Counted from the stretch's first letter, positions 1 through 5,836 are shown. The stretch is DNA of 8,200 nt from Anaerolineae bacterium (GCA_030612585.1 JAUWNP010000203.1:1-8200), one strand, 5' to 3'. The notes: generated from the sequence alone by a model not told the origin. Numbers and translations are program-made.

Positions 1-136
1 TACTGTTGGCGAACTCGGTTTTCTAGGGATGAGACCCCACAAGAACGCCCTTTTAGTGAAGTAATTCCCCACTGAACAGTCGAAATGACCCGAAAAACCG
101 CATTCTTGCCCCACCGGAAGGGGTTAGCCAACAGTA
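1..136. repeat. Possible short inverted-repeat (MITE-like) element
   Basis: Bases 1-10 (TACTGTTGGC) are the exact reverse complement of 127-136 (GCCAACAGTA). The similarity continues inward for about five more bases with two mismatches. The 116 bases between the arms have no convincing reading frame. The layout fits a small non-autonomous transposable element. The left arm coincides with the window edge, so the true end and any target-site duplication cannot be seen. The spacing is too long for a simple terminator. It could also be a chance inverted repeat or part of a larger element lying mostly upstream. Confidence 0.3.
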
Positions 137-165
137 TCTTCTAATGGGGCACACCGCTGACTCAG

Positions 166-200
166 AACCCCGGCCTCTCCGAGAAGCCGGGGTTTTCTAG
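166..200. terminator. Hairpin terminator, possibly shared by both strands
   Basis: A perfect 9-bp stem pairs AACCCCGGC (166-174) with GCCGGGGTT (186-194), with an 11-base loop. On the plus strand it is followed by TTTTCT. On the minus strand it lies about 45 bases beyond the stop codon of the PIN toxin gene, where the tail is short (TTCTG). It probably ends the minus-strand helicase/toxin-antitoxin operon and may also stop transcription entering from the left. Confidence 0.55.
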
Positions 201-236
201 ATAGGGGCAGGGCAAGTCGGAGAGTGGGTGGTAGAC

Positions 237-635
237 TTACCAGATAGTCTCCAAACCAGACAGCCGAATCTTGCGGTCACGGCTGATGATGGGAAGTCCG
301 AGATACAAGGCCGTCGCGGCAATGATGCGATCGGGCATATCAGGCACTCGAGCACGTTCCACCTGTTGTACACTCAGCGCCGCGGCCTGGTCCAATGGAA
401 TCATTTCAAGCACACTGGTGTGAGTTTCCAGTTGCGCAACCAGGGTATTCAACGCAGCAGATGGCACACGCCCTTTGTCAACCAGGTAGATGATTTCAAC
501 CAAACAGACGGACGGGACTCCGATGGTGTCCCCACTGGCTGCAGCATCGTCGAAAGCACGCTTGGCGCGGGCTGAAAGCCGCACATCGGCCAGGAGGTAC
601 CATAGAAGGGCGTGAGTATCGCTCACGGCGCGCAC
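237..635 (-). CDS. vapC: PIN-domain ribonuclease toxin (VapC family)
   Basis: This encodes a predicted 132-residue toxin of a type II toxin-antitoxin pair. VapC proteins are Mg2+-dependent RNases that cut specific RNAs when their antitoxin is lost. The acidic PIN residues are all visible: D6 in SDTHALLW, E47 in CLVEI, D102 in MPDRIIAA and D120 in ISRDRKI. The length fits the usual 125-140 residues. The start is taken as GTG at 635, two bases after the antitoxin stop codon, with GGGG about nine bases upstream. A second GTG at 626 is possible. The frame stays open further upstream to 824, but that extension only reads the antitoxin gene out of frame. The tight coupling to the gene at 638-883 supports a toxin-antitoxin assignment. 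Target RNA is unknown. Confidence 0.88.
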   Translation of the reverse strand: MRAVSDTHALLWYLLADVRLSARAKRAFDDAAASGDTIGVPSVCLVEIIYLVDKGRVPSAALNTLVAQLETHTSVLEMIPLDQAAALSVQQVERARVPDMPDRIIAATALYLGLPIISRDRKIRLSGLETIW

Positions 636-637
636 GA

Positions 638-883
638 CTAGAATCCCCGGTTTGCGAAGTCGCCCCACATCTCCTGCCGGGCCTCCCCCAGGTCTGCTTC
701 GCTGATGGTGAACCCCTTCCACAATCCGTACAAGGAACGGCGAGGGATGCTGGTTTCGCGCTTCTCTTCCATGACCTGCTCGAGGTCGGGCAAGATGTAT
801 GCGACAACACGCAACTGATCCCAAGGGGGCAGTTGCCGGATGACAGCAACAGCCTGCTCTACGGTGACGGGCTGGACATCCAC
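638..883 (-). CDS. VapB-like antitoxin
   Basis: A small 81-residue acidic protein lies directly upstream of the PIN toxin and probably neutralises it. The C-terminal part (about residues 50-76: SLYGLWKG, then ISEADLGEAR and EMWGDF) matches the toxin-wrapping tail seen in a widespread group of VapB-like antitoxins paired with PIN toxins. The N-terminal half (residues 1-40) has a helix-rich character with QLPPWDQLRV and should provide dimerisation and perhaps DNA binding. I cannot name its fold with confidence. The start is GTG at 883, chosen because an excellent AGGAGG lies seven bases upstream. Antitoxin binding to its own promoter is common in the family, but no separate promoter is evident because the upstream gene ends only ten bases away. 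Confidence 0.82.
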   Translation of the reverse strand: MDVQPVTVEQAVAVIRQLPPWDQLRVVAYILPDLEQVMEEKRETSIPRRSLYGLWKGFTISEADLGEARQEMWGDFANRGF

Positions 884-889
884 AGTTAA

Positions 890-896
890 CCTCCTA
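890..896 (-). promoter_or_regulatory. Strong ribosome-binding site overlapping the helicase stop codon
   Basis: On the minus strand TAGGAGG, followed by TTAACT and then GTG, gives a near-perfect Shine-Dalgarno for the antitoxin. Its TAG is the stop codon of the helicase. This fixes the non-ATG start of the antitoxin and implies translational coupling to the upstream gene. Confidence 0.7.
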
Positions 897-3578
897 CAAT
901 TCTATTCTACCACATCGCTTGTCCTCTGTCAAAGCCATCTGCGACACGATAGCCTCCAGCAGTTGGCGGGTGAGTGCTTTGGTGCCGGGCTCGGTTTCGC
1001 CCACAGGCCCCACGCAGCCGGGGCAGCCGTCGGCGCATGGGCAGCGACGTACCATATCCAGCGCGGCTTCTAGCAGTTCGTCGTGGAGTTTGTAGAGTCG
1101 TGCGCTCAGGCCGGCGCCGCCTGGCGCACGGTCGTAGAGAGTGATGGTGGGCAGGCTCGTCTCCGGAGCACGGGGCTGCACGGCCGAGCCCAGGTCGCCG
1201 GGATCGCACATCAGGTGCAGGGGGGCCAGGTTCCGCAGCAGGTGGGCCAGACCGCTCAATGCCCCACGCGCTCCCCGCGTCCGCTCGACGCGGCGGTGAC
1301 AGGCTGGGCAGAGGGTGATCAGGTTCTCCAATCGGTTGGCGAGTTTGTACAGATCATTGACACCGGGGACGTAGCCGAAGGCGCGGAAGGGCGTGATGTG
1401 ATGCACGTCGTGCTGGCGGCGCTCCTGTTCGGGCGTGCCACATTGACGACAGCGGTAGCCGTCGCGGGCGCGGGCACCGTCCCGCTGGGCGGGCCAGTTG
1501 GGGCCATAGTCGGCTGGGGGCGGGAGGACGCCGGCTTCTTGCAACCGCGCCGTGAGTTCCTCGGAAAGCGTCAGCCAGTAGCCGATAGTGCGCAACTTCT
1601 GTTCCGGCAGGTCAATGGGCGCCCAAGCCAGCACCTCATGGGTGTAGCGCTTGATCTTGCGATAGCCAGTGGCCCGTGTGCTCACCATCACCTCGCCATA
1701 ACCCCTCATCGTGTCCTCTTGTTTCCTGGTCTCCTTGTCTCCACGACCGGGGGACGAGGGGACAAGGGGACGAGGAGAGTACTCTTCAACGATGCACACG
1801 TCCGTTGTGGATGAGGCGCGAGTGTAGTAGTCCAGTTCGGCGGCCCGCACTTGGGCGATACCTCCCTCCCAGTCCAGCGCCTCGACGACATAGGTCGTGC
1901 CGCCGTGCAGATAGACCGCTCCTTCGTGGATCAGCACTGGTGCGCTGGGGCGGTCCATCTGGCCGATTACCTGTGGCGGACCTGCGCTGAGCCCTTCGGC
2001 TTTGCTCAGGACAGGCCCGGTCGAAGCGCCTGCGCTGAGCCCGGTCGAAGCGCCGTCGCTCACGTCCTGGATGACGACGTTGTCGGGGGTGCTGGTGCGC
2101 AGGGAGAGGCGACCGGCCGGGTAGCCCTCGCCGATCCAGGTATAGCGACCGGTGCGTTGGTGCAGCATACCCTCCTCTGCTAGCACGTCCAACACCGCTC
2201 CCGCGTCGCCGAAGTTGCCAAAGGACTCGCCAGCCTCGAAAGGCAACTCGAAGGCCGCGCAGGCCAGGTGGTTGGCCAGAACGGCCAGGTTGTCCGGGTC
2301 AAGCAGGGCTTGCTCGACCGGCCGGCCGAAGAAGTAGCGCGGATGGGCGATTAGATACTGGTCGAGCGGCAGTGCACTGGCGACCAACACCGCGACCGAG
2401 AGTCCCACCCTCCGTCCGGCGCGCCCGGCCTGCTGCCAGGTGCTGGCGATGGTGCCGGGGTAGCCAGTCATTACGCAGGCGCTCAGTTGCCCAATGTCCA
2501 CCCCCAGTTCGAGCGCGTTGGTTGCGACGACGCCGCGTACTTTTCCATCGCGCAATCCCCGCTCAATGCCGCGTCGCTCGCTGGGGAGATAGCCACCCCG
2601 GTAGCCCTGCACCGCCTGGGGGTCGCCTCCGGCGGCGGCGACGGAATCGCGCAGGTAGCCCAGCAGCACCTCAGTGGTCAGGCGGGCACGGGCGAAGATG
2701 ATGGTCTGCACGTCGGCCTGGAGGAAGCGTGCGGCGATGTCCTTAGCCACCAGCGCGGCGCTGCGCCGGATGCCGAGTTGCTGATCCACCAGCGGGGGGT
2801 TATAGAGGACAAAGTGTTTCTCCCCTTGCGGAGCGCCATCGTCGTCCACCAGCGCGACAGGGGCCTCGATGAGCCGCTCGGCCAGTTTGCGCGGGTTGGC
2901 GATGGTAGCGGAGGCGCATAGGAAGCGGGGGGCGGAGCCATAGAAGTGGCACACCCGGCGCAACCGTCGCAGCACGTTCGCCACGTGCCCACCGAAGATG
3001 CCCCGGTAGGTGTGGAGTTCGTCGAGCACGACGTAGCGCAGGTTGCTGAAGAGCCGCGCCCAGCGGGTGTGGTGGGGGAGGATGCCGACGTGGAGCATGT
3101 CGGGATTGGTGACCAGCAGGCGGGCCTCGCGGCGGATAGCAGGGCGGTGCGCGGAGGGGGTGTCGCCGTCGTAGGGGCGCACAGAGATTGGAGATTGGAG
3201 ATTGGAGATTTGGGATTGGAGATTGGAGATTTGGTCGTGGGCCAGTGCCTTAGTCGGGAAAAGGTAGAGCGCGCAGGCGGCAGGATCGTTGAGCAGGGTG
3301 TGGAGGACGGGCAGGTTGTAGGCCAGTGTTTTGCCGGAGGCGGTGGAGGTGGACATAACGATGTGCTGCCCTCTCAGCGCCGCCTCGACCGCCTGGGCCT
3401 GGTGGGTGTAGGGCTGCTCGATGCCACGGTCGTGGGTGGCGGCGATCAGGCGCGGGTCAAGCCCGGCCGGCCAGTTGGCGACGCAGGCGGGCCGGACCGG
3501 GATGCGCTCCCAGGCAGTCACGCAGCGCATGAAGGCCGGGTCTTGCCGGAAATTGCTCAGGACATCGGGTAGGGTCAT
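894..3578 (-). CDS. MrfA/YprA-type DEAD/DEAH helicase with an inserted HNH nuclease domain
   Basis: This 894-residue superfamily 2 helicase has the following parts in order: Q-motif-like YTHQ at 57-60; Walker A TASGKT at 79-84; motif Ia PTKALAHDQ at 108-116; a DELH box at 186-189; motif III SAT at 223-225; motif V NALELGVDIG at 354-363; motif VI QQAGRAGRR at 382-390; then a winged-helix/linker region. The C-terminal DUF1998/MZB zinc domain ends with MCDPGDLG (790-797) and four cysteines, C846, C848, C852 and C855. In Bacillus MrfA, this family (Hel308-like, 3'-5') works in mitomycin-damage repair. Between about 695 and 770 lies an HNH domain: C710-x2-C713, H726-H727, N752, C757-x2-C760 and H761. 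It splits the zinc domain. Three low-complexity insertions (residues about 117-132, 509-536 and 599-624) derive from DNA repeats. Start ATG 3578 has AGGA six bases upstream. Function (repair or anti-phage defence) is inferred. Confidence 0.9.
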   Translation of the reverse strand: MTLPDVLSNFRQDPAFMRCVTAWERIPVRPACVANWPAGLDPRLIAATHDRGIEQPYTHQAQAVEAALRGQHIVMSTSTASGKTLAYNLPVLHTLLNDPAACALYLFPTKALAHDQISNLQSQISNLQSPISVRPYDGDTPSAHRPAIRREARLLVTNPDMLHVGILPHHTRWARLFSNLRYVVLDELHTYRGIFGGHVANVLRRLRRVCHFYGSAPRFLCASATIANPRKLAERLIEAPVALVDDDGAPQGEKHFVLYNPPLVDQQLGIRRSAALVAKDIAARFLQADVQTIIFARARLTTEVLLGYLRDSVAAAGGDPQAVQGYRGGYLPSERRGIERGLRDGKVRGVVATNALELGVDIGQLSACVMTGYPGTIASTWQQAGRAGRRVGLSVAVLVASALPLDQYLIAHPRYFFGRPVEQALLDPDNLAVLANHLACAAFELPFEAGESFGNFGDAGAVLDVLAEEGMLHQRTGRYTWIGEGYPAGRLSLRTSTPDNVVIQDVSDGASTGLSAGASTGPVLSKAEGLSAGPPQVIGQMDRPSAPVLIHEGAVYLHGGTTYVVEALDWEGGIAQVRAAELDYYTRASSTTDVCIVEEYSPRPLVPSSPGRGDKETRKQEDTMRGYGEVMVSTRATGYRKIKRYTHEVLAWAPIDLPEQKLRTIGYWLTLSEELTARLQEAGVLPPPADYGPNWPAQRDGARARDGYRCRQCGTPEQERRQHDVHHITPFRAFGYVPGVNDLYKLANRLENLITLCPACHRRVERTRGARGALSGLAHLLRNLAPLHLMCDPGDLGSAVQPRAPETSLPTITLYDRAPGGAGLSARLYKLHDELLEAALDMVRRCPCADGCPGCVGPVGETEPGTKALTRQLLEAIVSQMALTEDKRCGRIEL
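1707..1784. repeat. Inverted array of 8-bp units inside the helicase gene
   Basis: The left arm (1714-1742) carries units of the form GTYTCCTK with an 8-base period. The right arm (1749-1776) carries the reverse complement of GTCCCCTY units, also with an 8-base period. They are separated by a short ACGACC core, so the stretch could fold as an imperfect hairpin. It encodes helicase residues about 599-624, a charged linker rich in Pro, Ser, Lys and Glu that fits no helicase domain. I read it as a dispersed repeat inserted in frame between conserved blocks. Confidence 0.6.
1983..2054. repeat. GAGC...CGAAG palindromic repeat cluster inside the helicase gene
   Basis: TGCGCTGAGC occurs at 1983-1992 and again at 2031-2040. 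CCCGGTCGAAGCGCC occurs at 2016-2030 and 2040-2054. Between them lies TTCGGCTTTGCTCAGGACAG. Such CTGAGC/CGAAG units resemble dispersed extragenic palindromes common in some Chloroflexota and cyanobacterial genomes (recalled, not searched). Here they are translated as helicase residues about 509-536, giving a duplicated GASTGLSAG-like linker. Confidence 0.6.
3184..3232. repeat. Seven tandem copies of a 7-bp unit inside the helicase gene
   Basis: Seven contiguous heptamers are present: GAGATTG three times, GAGATTT, GGGATTG, GAGATTG and GAGATTT. They resemble the short tandemly repeated heptamers known from cyanobacteria. Read on the coding strand they give ISNLQSQ and ISNLQSP, inserted just after motif Ia of the first RecA lobe (residues 117-132), without breaking the frame. 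Confidence 0.85.
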
Positions 3579-3582
3579 TGCG

Positions 3583-3598
3583 AATCCTGCTCAGGATT
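3583..3598. promoter_or_regulatory. Perfect dyad at the helicase promoter, candidate operator
   Basis: AATCCTG and CAGGATT are exact 7-base inverted arms with a two-base centre. On the minus strand the dyad overlaps the -10 box, the expected start site and the Shine-Dalgarno AGGA of the helicase gene. A bound dimeric repressor, or a hairpin in the mRNA leader, could both limit expression. Confidence 0.4.
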
Positions 3599-3624
3599 AT
3601 AAGCGGTGAGCCAGGAGAGTGCAA
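3596..3624 (-). promoter_or_regulatory. Sigma-70-like promoter for the helicase operon
   Basis: On the minus strand a perfect TATAAT lies at 3601-3596, with TTGCAC at 3624-3619 and a 17-base spacer. The -35 box is a partial match only. The expected start near 3589 leaves a leader of roughly ten bases carrying AGGA before ATG 3578. Confidence 0.55.
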
Positions 3625-3652
3625 GTAAAGAGTAGCGTTCTTCTGAGAGAGA

Positions 3653-3661
3653 TGATATAAT
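3653..3661 (+). promoter_or_regulatory. Extended -10 promoter for the HAD hydrolase gene
   Basis: TGATATAAT is a perfect extended -10 element (TG, one base, TATAAT), and no good -35 box is seen at the normal distance. The ATG follows nine bases after the -10 box, so transcription would start only about three bases before it. This suggests a leaderless or nearly leaderless mRNA. Confidence 0.55.
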
Positions 3662-3670
3662 AGAATAGAG

Positions 3671-4330
3671 ATGCTTGATAAAGACAAGGTGGAAGCCGTT
3701 CTGTTCGACTTGGACGGGACGCTGATGGATACCGACGACCAGGCGGTGGAGGCGCTGGTACGCCGGCTGCAACGGCTACGCTGGTCCCACCCGCAGCGGG
3801 CCGCTCGTCGTCTGGTCATGGCCTGCGAGACCCCCGGTAACGTACTGATAACGCTGTTGGATGTGCTGGGGCTGGATGCGCCGCTAAATACCTTCACCGA
3901 CCGGCTCCGCCGCTGGCGCGGGTTGCGCACGCGGGCCGATTTTCACATTATCACAGGTGTGGAGGAGATGCTCGCCGAATTGAGCGGGCGCTACCGGCTG
4001 GCGGTAGTCACCACACGAGGTTTGGCTGAGTCGGAAACGTTTCTGGACCAGTATAACCTGCGTGGTTTCTTCGACGCGCTGGTGACCCGCGAGAGCACCT
4101 GGCGGCTCAAACCCCACCCGGCTCCTATCCGGCACGCGGCCCGGCTGCTCGGCGTGCCCGTCGAACGGTGCGTGATGGTGGGAGATACGACGGTGGACGT
4201 GAGGGCTGCCCGGCGGGCGGGGGCGTGGGCAGTCGCGGTGCTGTGCGGCTTCGGCGAACGGGAGGAATTGGAGCGGGCTGGCGCCCACGTCATCCTGGAG
4301 CACACTGCCCAATTCCTGTCACTGCCGTGA
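3671..4330 (+). CDS. HAD-superfamily hydrolase (phosphatase-like)
   Basis: This is a predicted cytosolic 219-residue haloacid-dehalogenase-type hydrolase, most likely a phosphatase. Motif I is DLDGTL with nucleophile D13 and acid/base D15. Residues 20-90 form an alpha-helical cap (subclass I type). Motif II is VVTTRG with T114 or T115. Motif III is the Lys in RLKPHP (K147). Motif IV is VGDTTVD with D172 and D176, the Mg2+ ligands. The layout and length resemble phosphoglycolate phosphatase/PGMB-like HADs, but the substrate cannot be read from the sequence. No clear Shine-Dalgarno precedes ATG 3671, which fits the closely placed promoter. GTG at 3689 is an alternative start that keeps all motifs. 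The gene is divergent from the helicase operon and ends before a hairpin. Confidence 0.9.
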   Translation: MLDKDKVEAVLFDLDGTLMDTDDQAVEALVRRLQRLRWSHPQRAARRLVMACETPGNVLITLLDVLGLDAPLNTFTDRLRRWRGLRTRADFHIITGVEEMLAELSGRYRLAVVTTRGLAESETFLDQYNLRGFFDALVTRESTWRLKPHPAPIRHAARLLGVPVERCVMVGDTTVDVRAARRAGAWAVAVLCGFGEREELERAGAHVILEHTAQFLSLP

Positions 4331-4339
4331 TGTCACCTC

Positions 4340-4370
4340 GGCCGGCGAACTGGAAAGCCGGCCTTCTCGT
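4340..4370 (+). terminator. Hairpin terminator after the HAD gene
   Basis: GGCCGGC (4340-4346) pairs perfectly with GCCGGCC (4357-4363) across a 10-base loop, followed by TTCTCGTT. The T tract is interrupted, so termination may be partial. The hairpin begins nine bases after the stop codon. Confidence 0.6.
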
Positions 4371-4447
4371 TACTAGACCGTAACTGGTTCGTGATCCTTT
4401 CACGACTGTTCAGATATTCCTGCCGCAACGTTGATGATTCATCCCGA

Positions 4448-4453
4448 AGGAGG
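4448..4453 (+). promoter_or_regulatory. Strong ribosome-binding site for the lipoprotein gene
   Basis: AGGAGG lies five bases before ATG 4459 and fixes that start. I could not find a convincing promoter in the 4371-4447 gap. It contains a short dyad, TCGTGA/TCACGA at 4389-4405, of unknown role. Confidence 0.75.
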
Positions 4454-4458
4454 AAGCG

Positions 4459-5076
4459 ATGAACGAACGTCACTTGTTGGTGTATCTGGCATTTCTAGCG
4501 CTCGTGGCGAGCATCCTGGCCTGTAATGCTCCGGAGCGGGTGACTCCTGTGCCTCAGTCTCCACCTCCCACCATGACGCCGTACGTCCCGGCCACTCTAT
4601 CGCCGCAGGAAACGATGTCGTCTCCACCGACCGAACCGCCGCAGGAAACGGTGCCGCCTCCGCCGACCAAACCGCCGATCGAACCGCCGACGGAAACACT
4701 GCTGCCAACCCCCACCCAGTGGTTCCCGCCCACCTACACACCCACACCGGAGGTAACCCGACTGACGGTGACACCCATACTCACTACGCCGGTCAGCACC
4801 GGGCCACTGGACTTCTTCGAGCCCGAGACATTGGACCACTGGCAACACCTGTCCAATGGCGAGTACGAATGTAAGATTATCTTGCACATCACGGGTGGTG
4901 CATGCCCTTACACCATTCACCACGATCTGGATGTCTTCACTACCTGGGAGAGCAACCCGACGCTTGTCTTCACGGCGCGAGGATGCAACGGGATAATGCA
5001 CAACATCATCGTCGAATCGGCGGATGGGCAGAGCGTCAAGCACGACTATTGGATCCCGCCTCCCTGGTGCCAGTAG
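4459..5076 (+). CDS. Secreted lipoprotein with a Pro/Thr-rich tether
   Basis: This 205-residue protein is predicted to be lipid-anchored on the outer face of the cytoplasmic membrane. Residues 1-21 form a signal peptide with a hydrophobic core and a lipobox ending ILA-C22. Residues about 24-110 are a low-complexity linker rich in Pro and Thr, including a 12-residue unit repeated twice (PQETMSSPPTEP and a variant; period 36 bases at 4603-4674). Residues about 115-205 form a compact domain with mostly beta character. It has Cys residues near 138, 149 and 176 and at the penultimate residue, and a GGACPYTIHHD motif. I do not recognise this domain; it could be an immunoglobulin-like or carbohydrate-binding fold. 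The gene stands alone between two terminators, so its partner genes are unknown. Start and export prediction are firm, function is not. Confidence 0.85.
   Translation: MNERHLLVYLAFLALVASILACNAPERVTPVPQSPPPTMTPYVPATLSPQETMSSPPTEPPQETVPPPPTKPPIEPPTETLLPTPTQWFPPTYTPTPEVTRLTVTPILTTPVSTGPLDFFEPETLDHWQHLSNGEYECKIILHITGGACPYTIHHDLDVFTTWESNPTLVFTARGCNGIMHNIIVESADGQSVKHDYWIPPPWCQ
4603..4674 (+). repeat. 36-bp in-frame repeat in the lipoprotein linker
   Basis: CCGCAGGAAACG at 4603-4614 recurs at 4639-4650, and the following bases of both copies match closely with scattered changes. The unit encodes a 12-residue Pro-rich segment. Linkers of this type change length by repeat slippage. Confidence 0.6.
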
Positions 5077-5098
5077 TAACGTTGACGATGCCTACGCC

Positions 5099-5138
5099 TA
5101 GACCGCCCGTAATTCCCGATTGCGGGCGGTCTATCTTT
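5099..5138 (+). terminator. Strong intrinsic terminator after the lipoprotein gene
   Basis: TAGACCGCCCG (5099-5109) pairs perfectly over 11 bp with CGGGCGGTCTA (5123-5133) across a 13-base loop, followed by TCTTT. It starts 22 bases after the stop codon and isolates the lipoprotein gene from the region to the right. Confidence 0.85.
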
Positions 5139-5176
5139 GCGTCGCCCACAGGCTCGCGTGGCCGAACTGTAGCCAT

Positions 5177-5762
5177 TTCTCCTTGGTGTTGGCATTTCTC
5201 CTACGCAATCACCTGCTAACGTACAACTTGCACTTCTTCGTCGATGGACAGCGCACGCTCTATACAACCAACCTGTGTGTGTTTGCGTGGCTGAGTGCCT
5301 TCCAGATCATTCTGGACTGGTACTACCTTGAGAAACGCTGCAAAGAGCAGTTGAGTATGGCACTGAAGGGCTGTGTGATTCGTAACGCCCTGTTGGACGA
5401 ATTGTTTCCCTTGTCTCTGGCACGGATGTGTTGACAGCGCCATTGCCCTGTTGCAGTCTGTGGATCCGACCAAGATCAAGAATCAGAAAGATCTCGCTGC
5501 CCTGATCGGCTACCTGGAGCGCAACCGCTCCTATATCCCGTGTTACTCGGTCAGGAAGCGCTTGGGATTGTGGAATTCGAGTAACCGGGGCGAAAGGGCG
5601 AATGACTTGGTAGTGTCTGATCGGCAGAAGCACAATGGCATGAGCTGGTCGAAACCTGGCTCGGTTGGTCTGGCTGCCGTCACCGCCTTAGTCAAGAATC
5701 AGGAGTACAAGCAGTGGTTCCAGGCTGGCACCCTGTCGTTCATCTTCAGTCCCTCGTGTTAA
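5177..5762 (+). pseudogene. Remnant of a DDE transposase (ISLre2/ISKra4-like), truncated and frameshifted
   Basis: Two plus-strand frames together give one transposase C-terminal half. Frame 2 (about 5177-5411) reads FFVDGQRTLYT, then ILDWYYLEKRCKEQLS and IRNALLDELFP. Frame 3 continues from about 5412 with LWHGCVDSAIALLQSVDP, YLERNRSYIPCY, GERANDLVVSDRQKHNGMSW and ends at TAA 5760-5762. The junction at 5408-5418 needs a one-base shift. The run of motifs (DWxxLEK, YLExNxxYI, then a GE...S.RxKxxGMSWS block) resembles the ISLre2/ISKra4 group of DDE transposases, but the exact family is uncertain. The N-terminal half is missing, and the lipoprotein terminator lies just upstream. No flanking inverted repeats were found, so the element is an inactive scar. 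Confidence 0.75.
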
Positions 5763-5803
5763 TTGCACAGGTCGAAACATCAACTGCTTTTTTGAAACAG
5801 CTA

Positions 5804-5832
5804 TTGACATACGGAGAAAGTCATGGTAAAAT
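5804..5832 (+). promoter_or_regulatory. Near-consensus sigma-70 promoter for the GntR-type regulator
   Basis: TTGACA (5804-5809, perfect) is followed after exactly 17 bases by TAAAAT (5827-5832, one mismatch to TATAAT). The start should fall near 5839, which rules out the in-frame ATG at 5831 and leaves a leader of about 46 bases before ATG 5885. Confidence 0.75.
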
Positions 5833-5836
5833 GAAA

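Noticed and set aside
636..824. N-terminal extension of the PIN toxin (195 residues in total)
   Set aside because: It overlaps the antitoxin gene out of frame and shows low-complexity Arg/Pro/Gly sequence. The PIN fold begins at GTG 635.
1083..1814. 243-residue plus-strand reading frame opposite the helicase
   Set aside because: It is antisense to the conserved DUF1998 and HNH coding region, shows no domain motif, and is explained as an open frame in GC-rich DNA.
3184..3232. CRISPR-like array
   Set aside because: The units are 7 bp and contiguous, with no spacers. This is a simple tandem repeat.
2946..3572. 208-residue plus-strand reading frame rich in Gly and Val
   Set aside because: It is antisense to the helicase core motifs. 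Its composition reflects the opposite-strand codons, and it has no ribosome-binding site.
4389..4405. TCGTGA/TCACGA dyad as an operator for the lipoprotein gene
   Set aside because: It has only six-base arms, and no promoter boxes were found around it. It is noted but not supported as a regulatory site.
5120..5176. Use of ATG at 5120 as the start of a small membrane-like protein
   Set aside because: It lies inside the lipoprotein terminator hairpin. The downstream part matches transposase sequence, so the frame is a remnant rather than a new gene.
5823..5834. Three-codon leader peptide (ATG GTA AAA TGA) after GGAG, or start of the GntR-type gene at ATG 5831
   Set aside because: Both lie within the -35/-10 promoter region and upstream of the expected transcript start, so they should not be translated.
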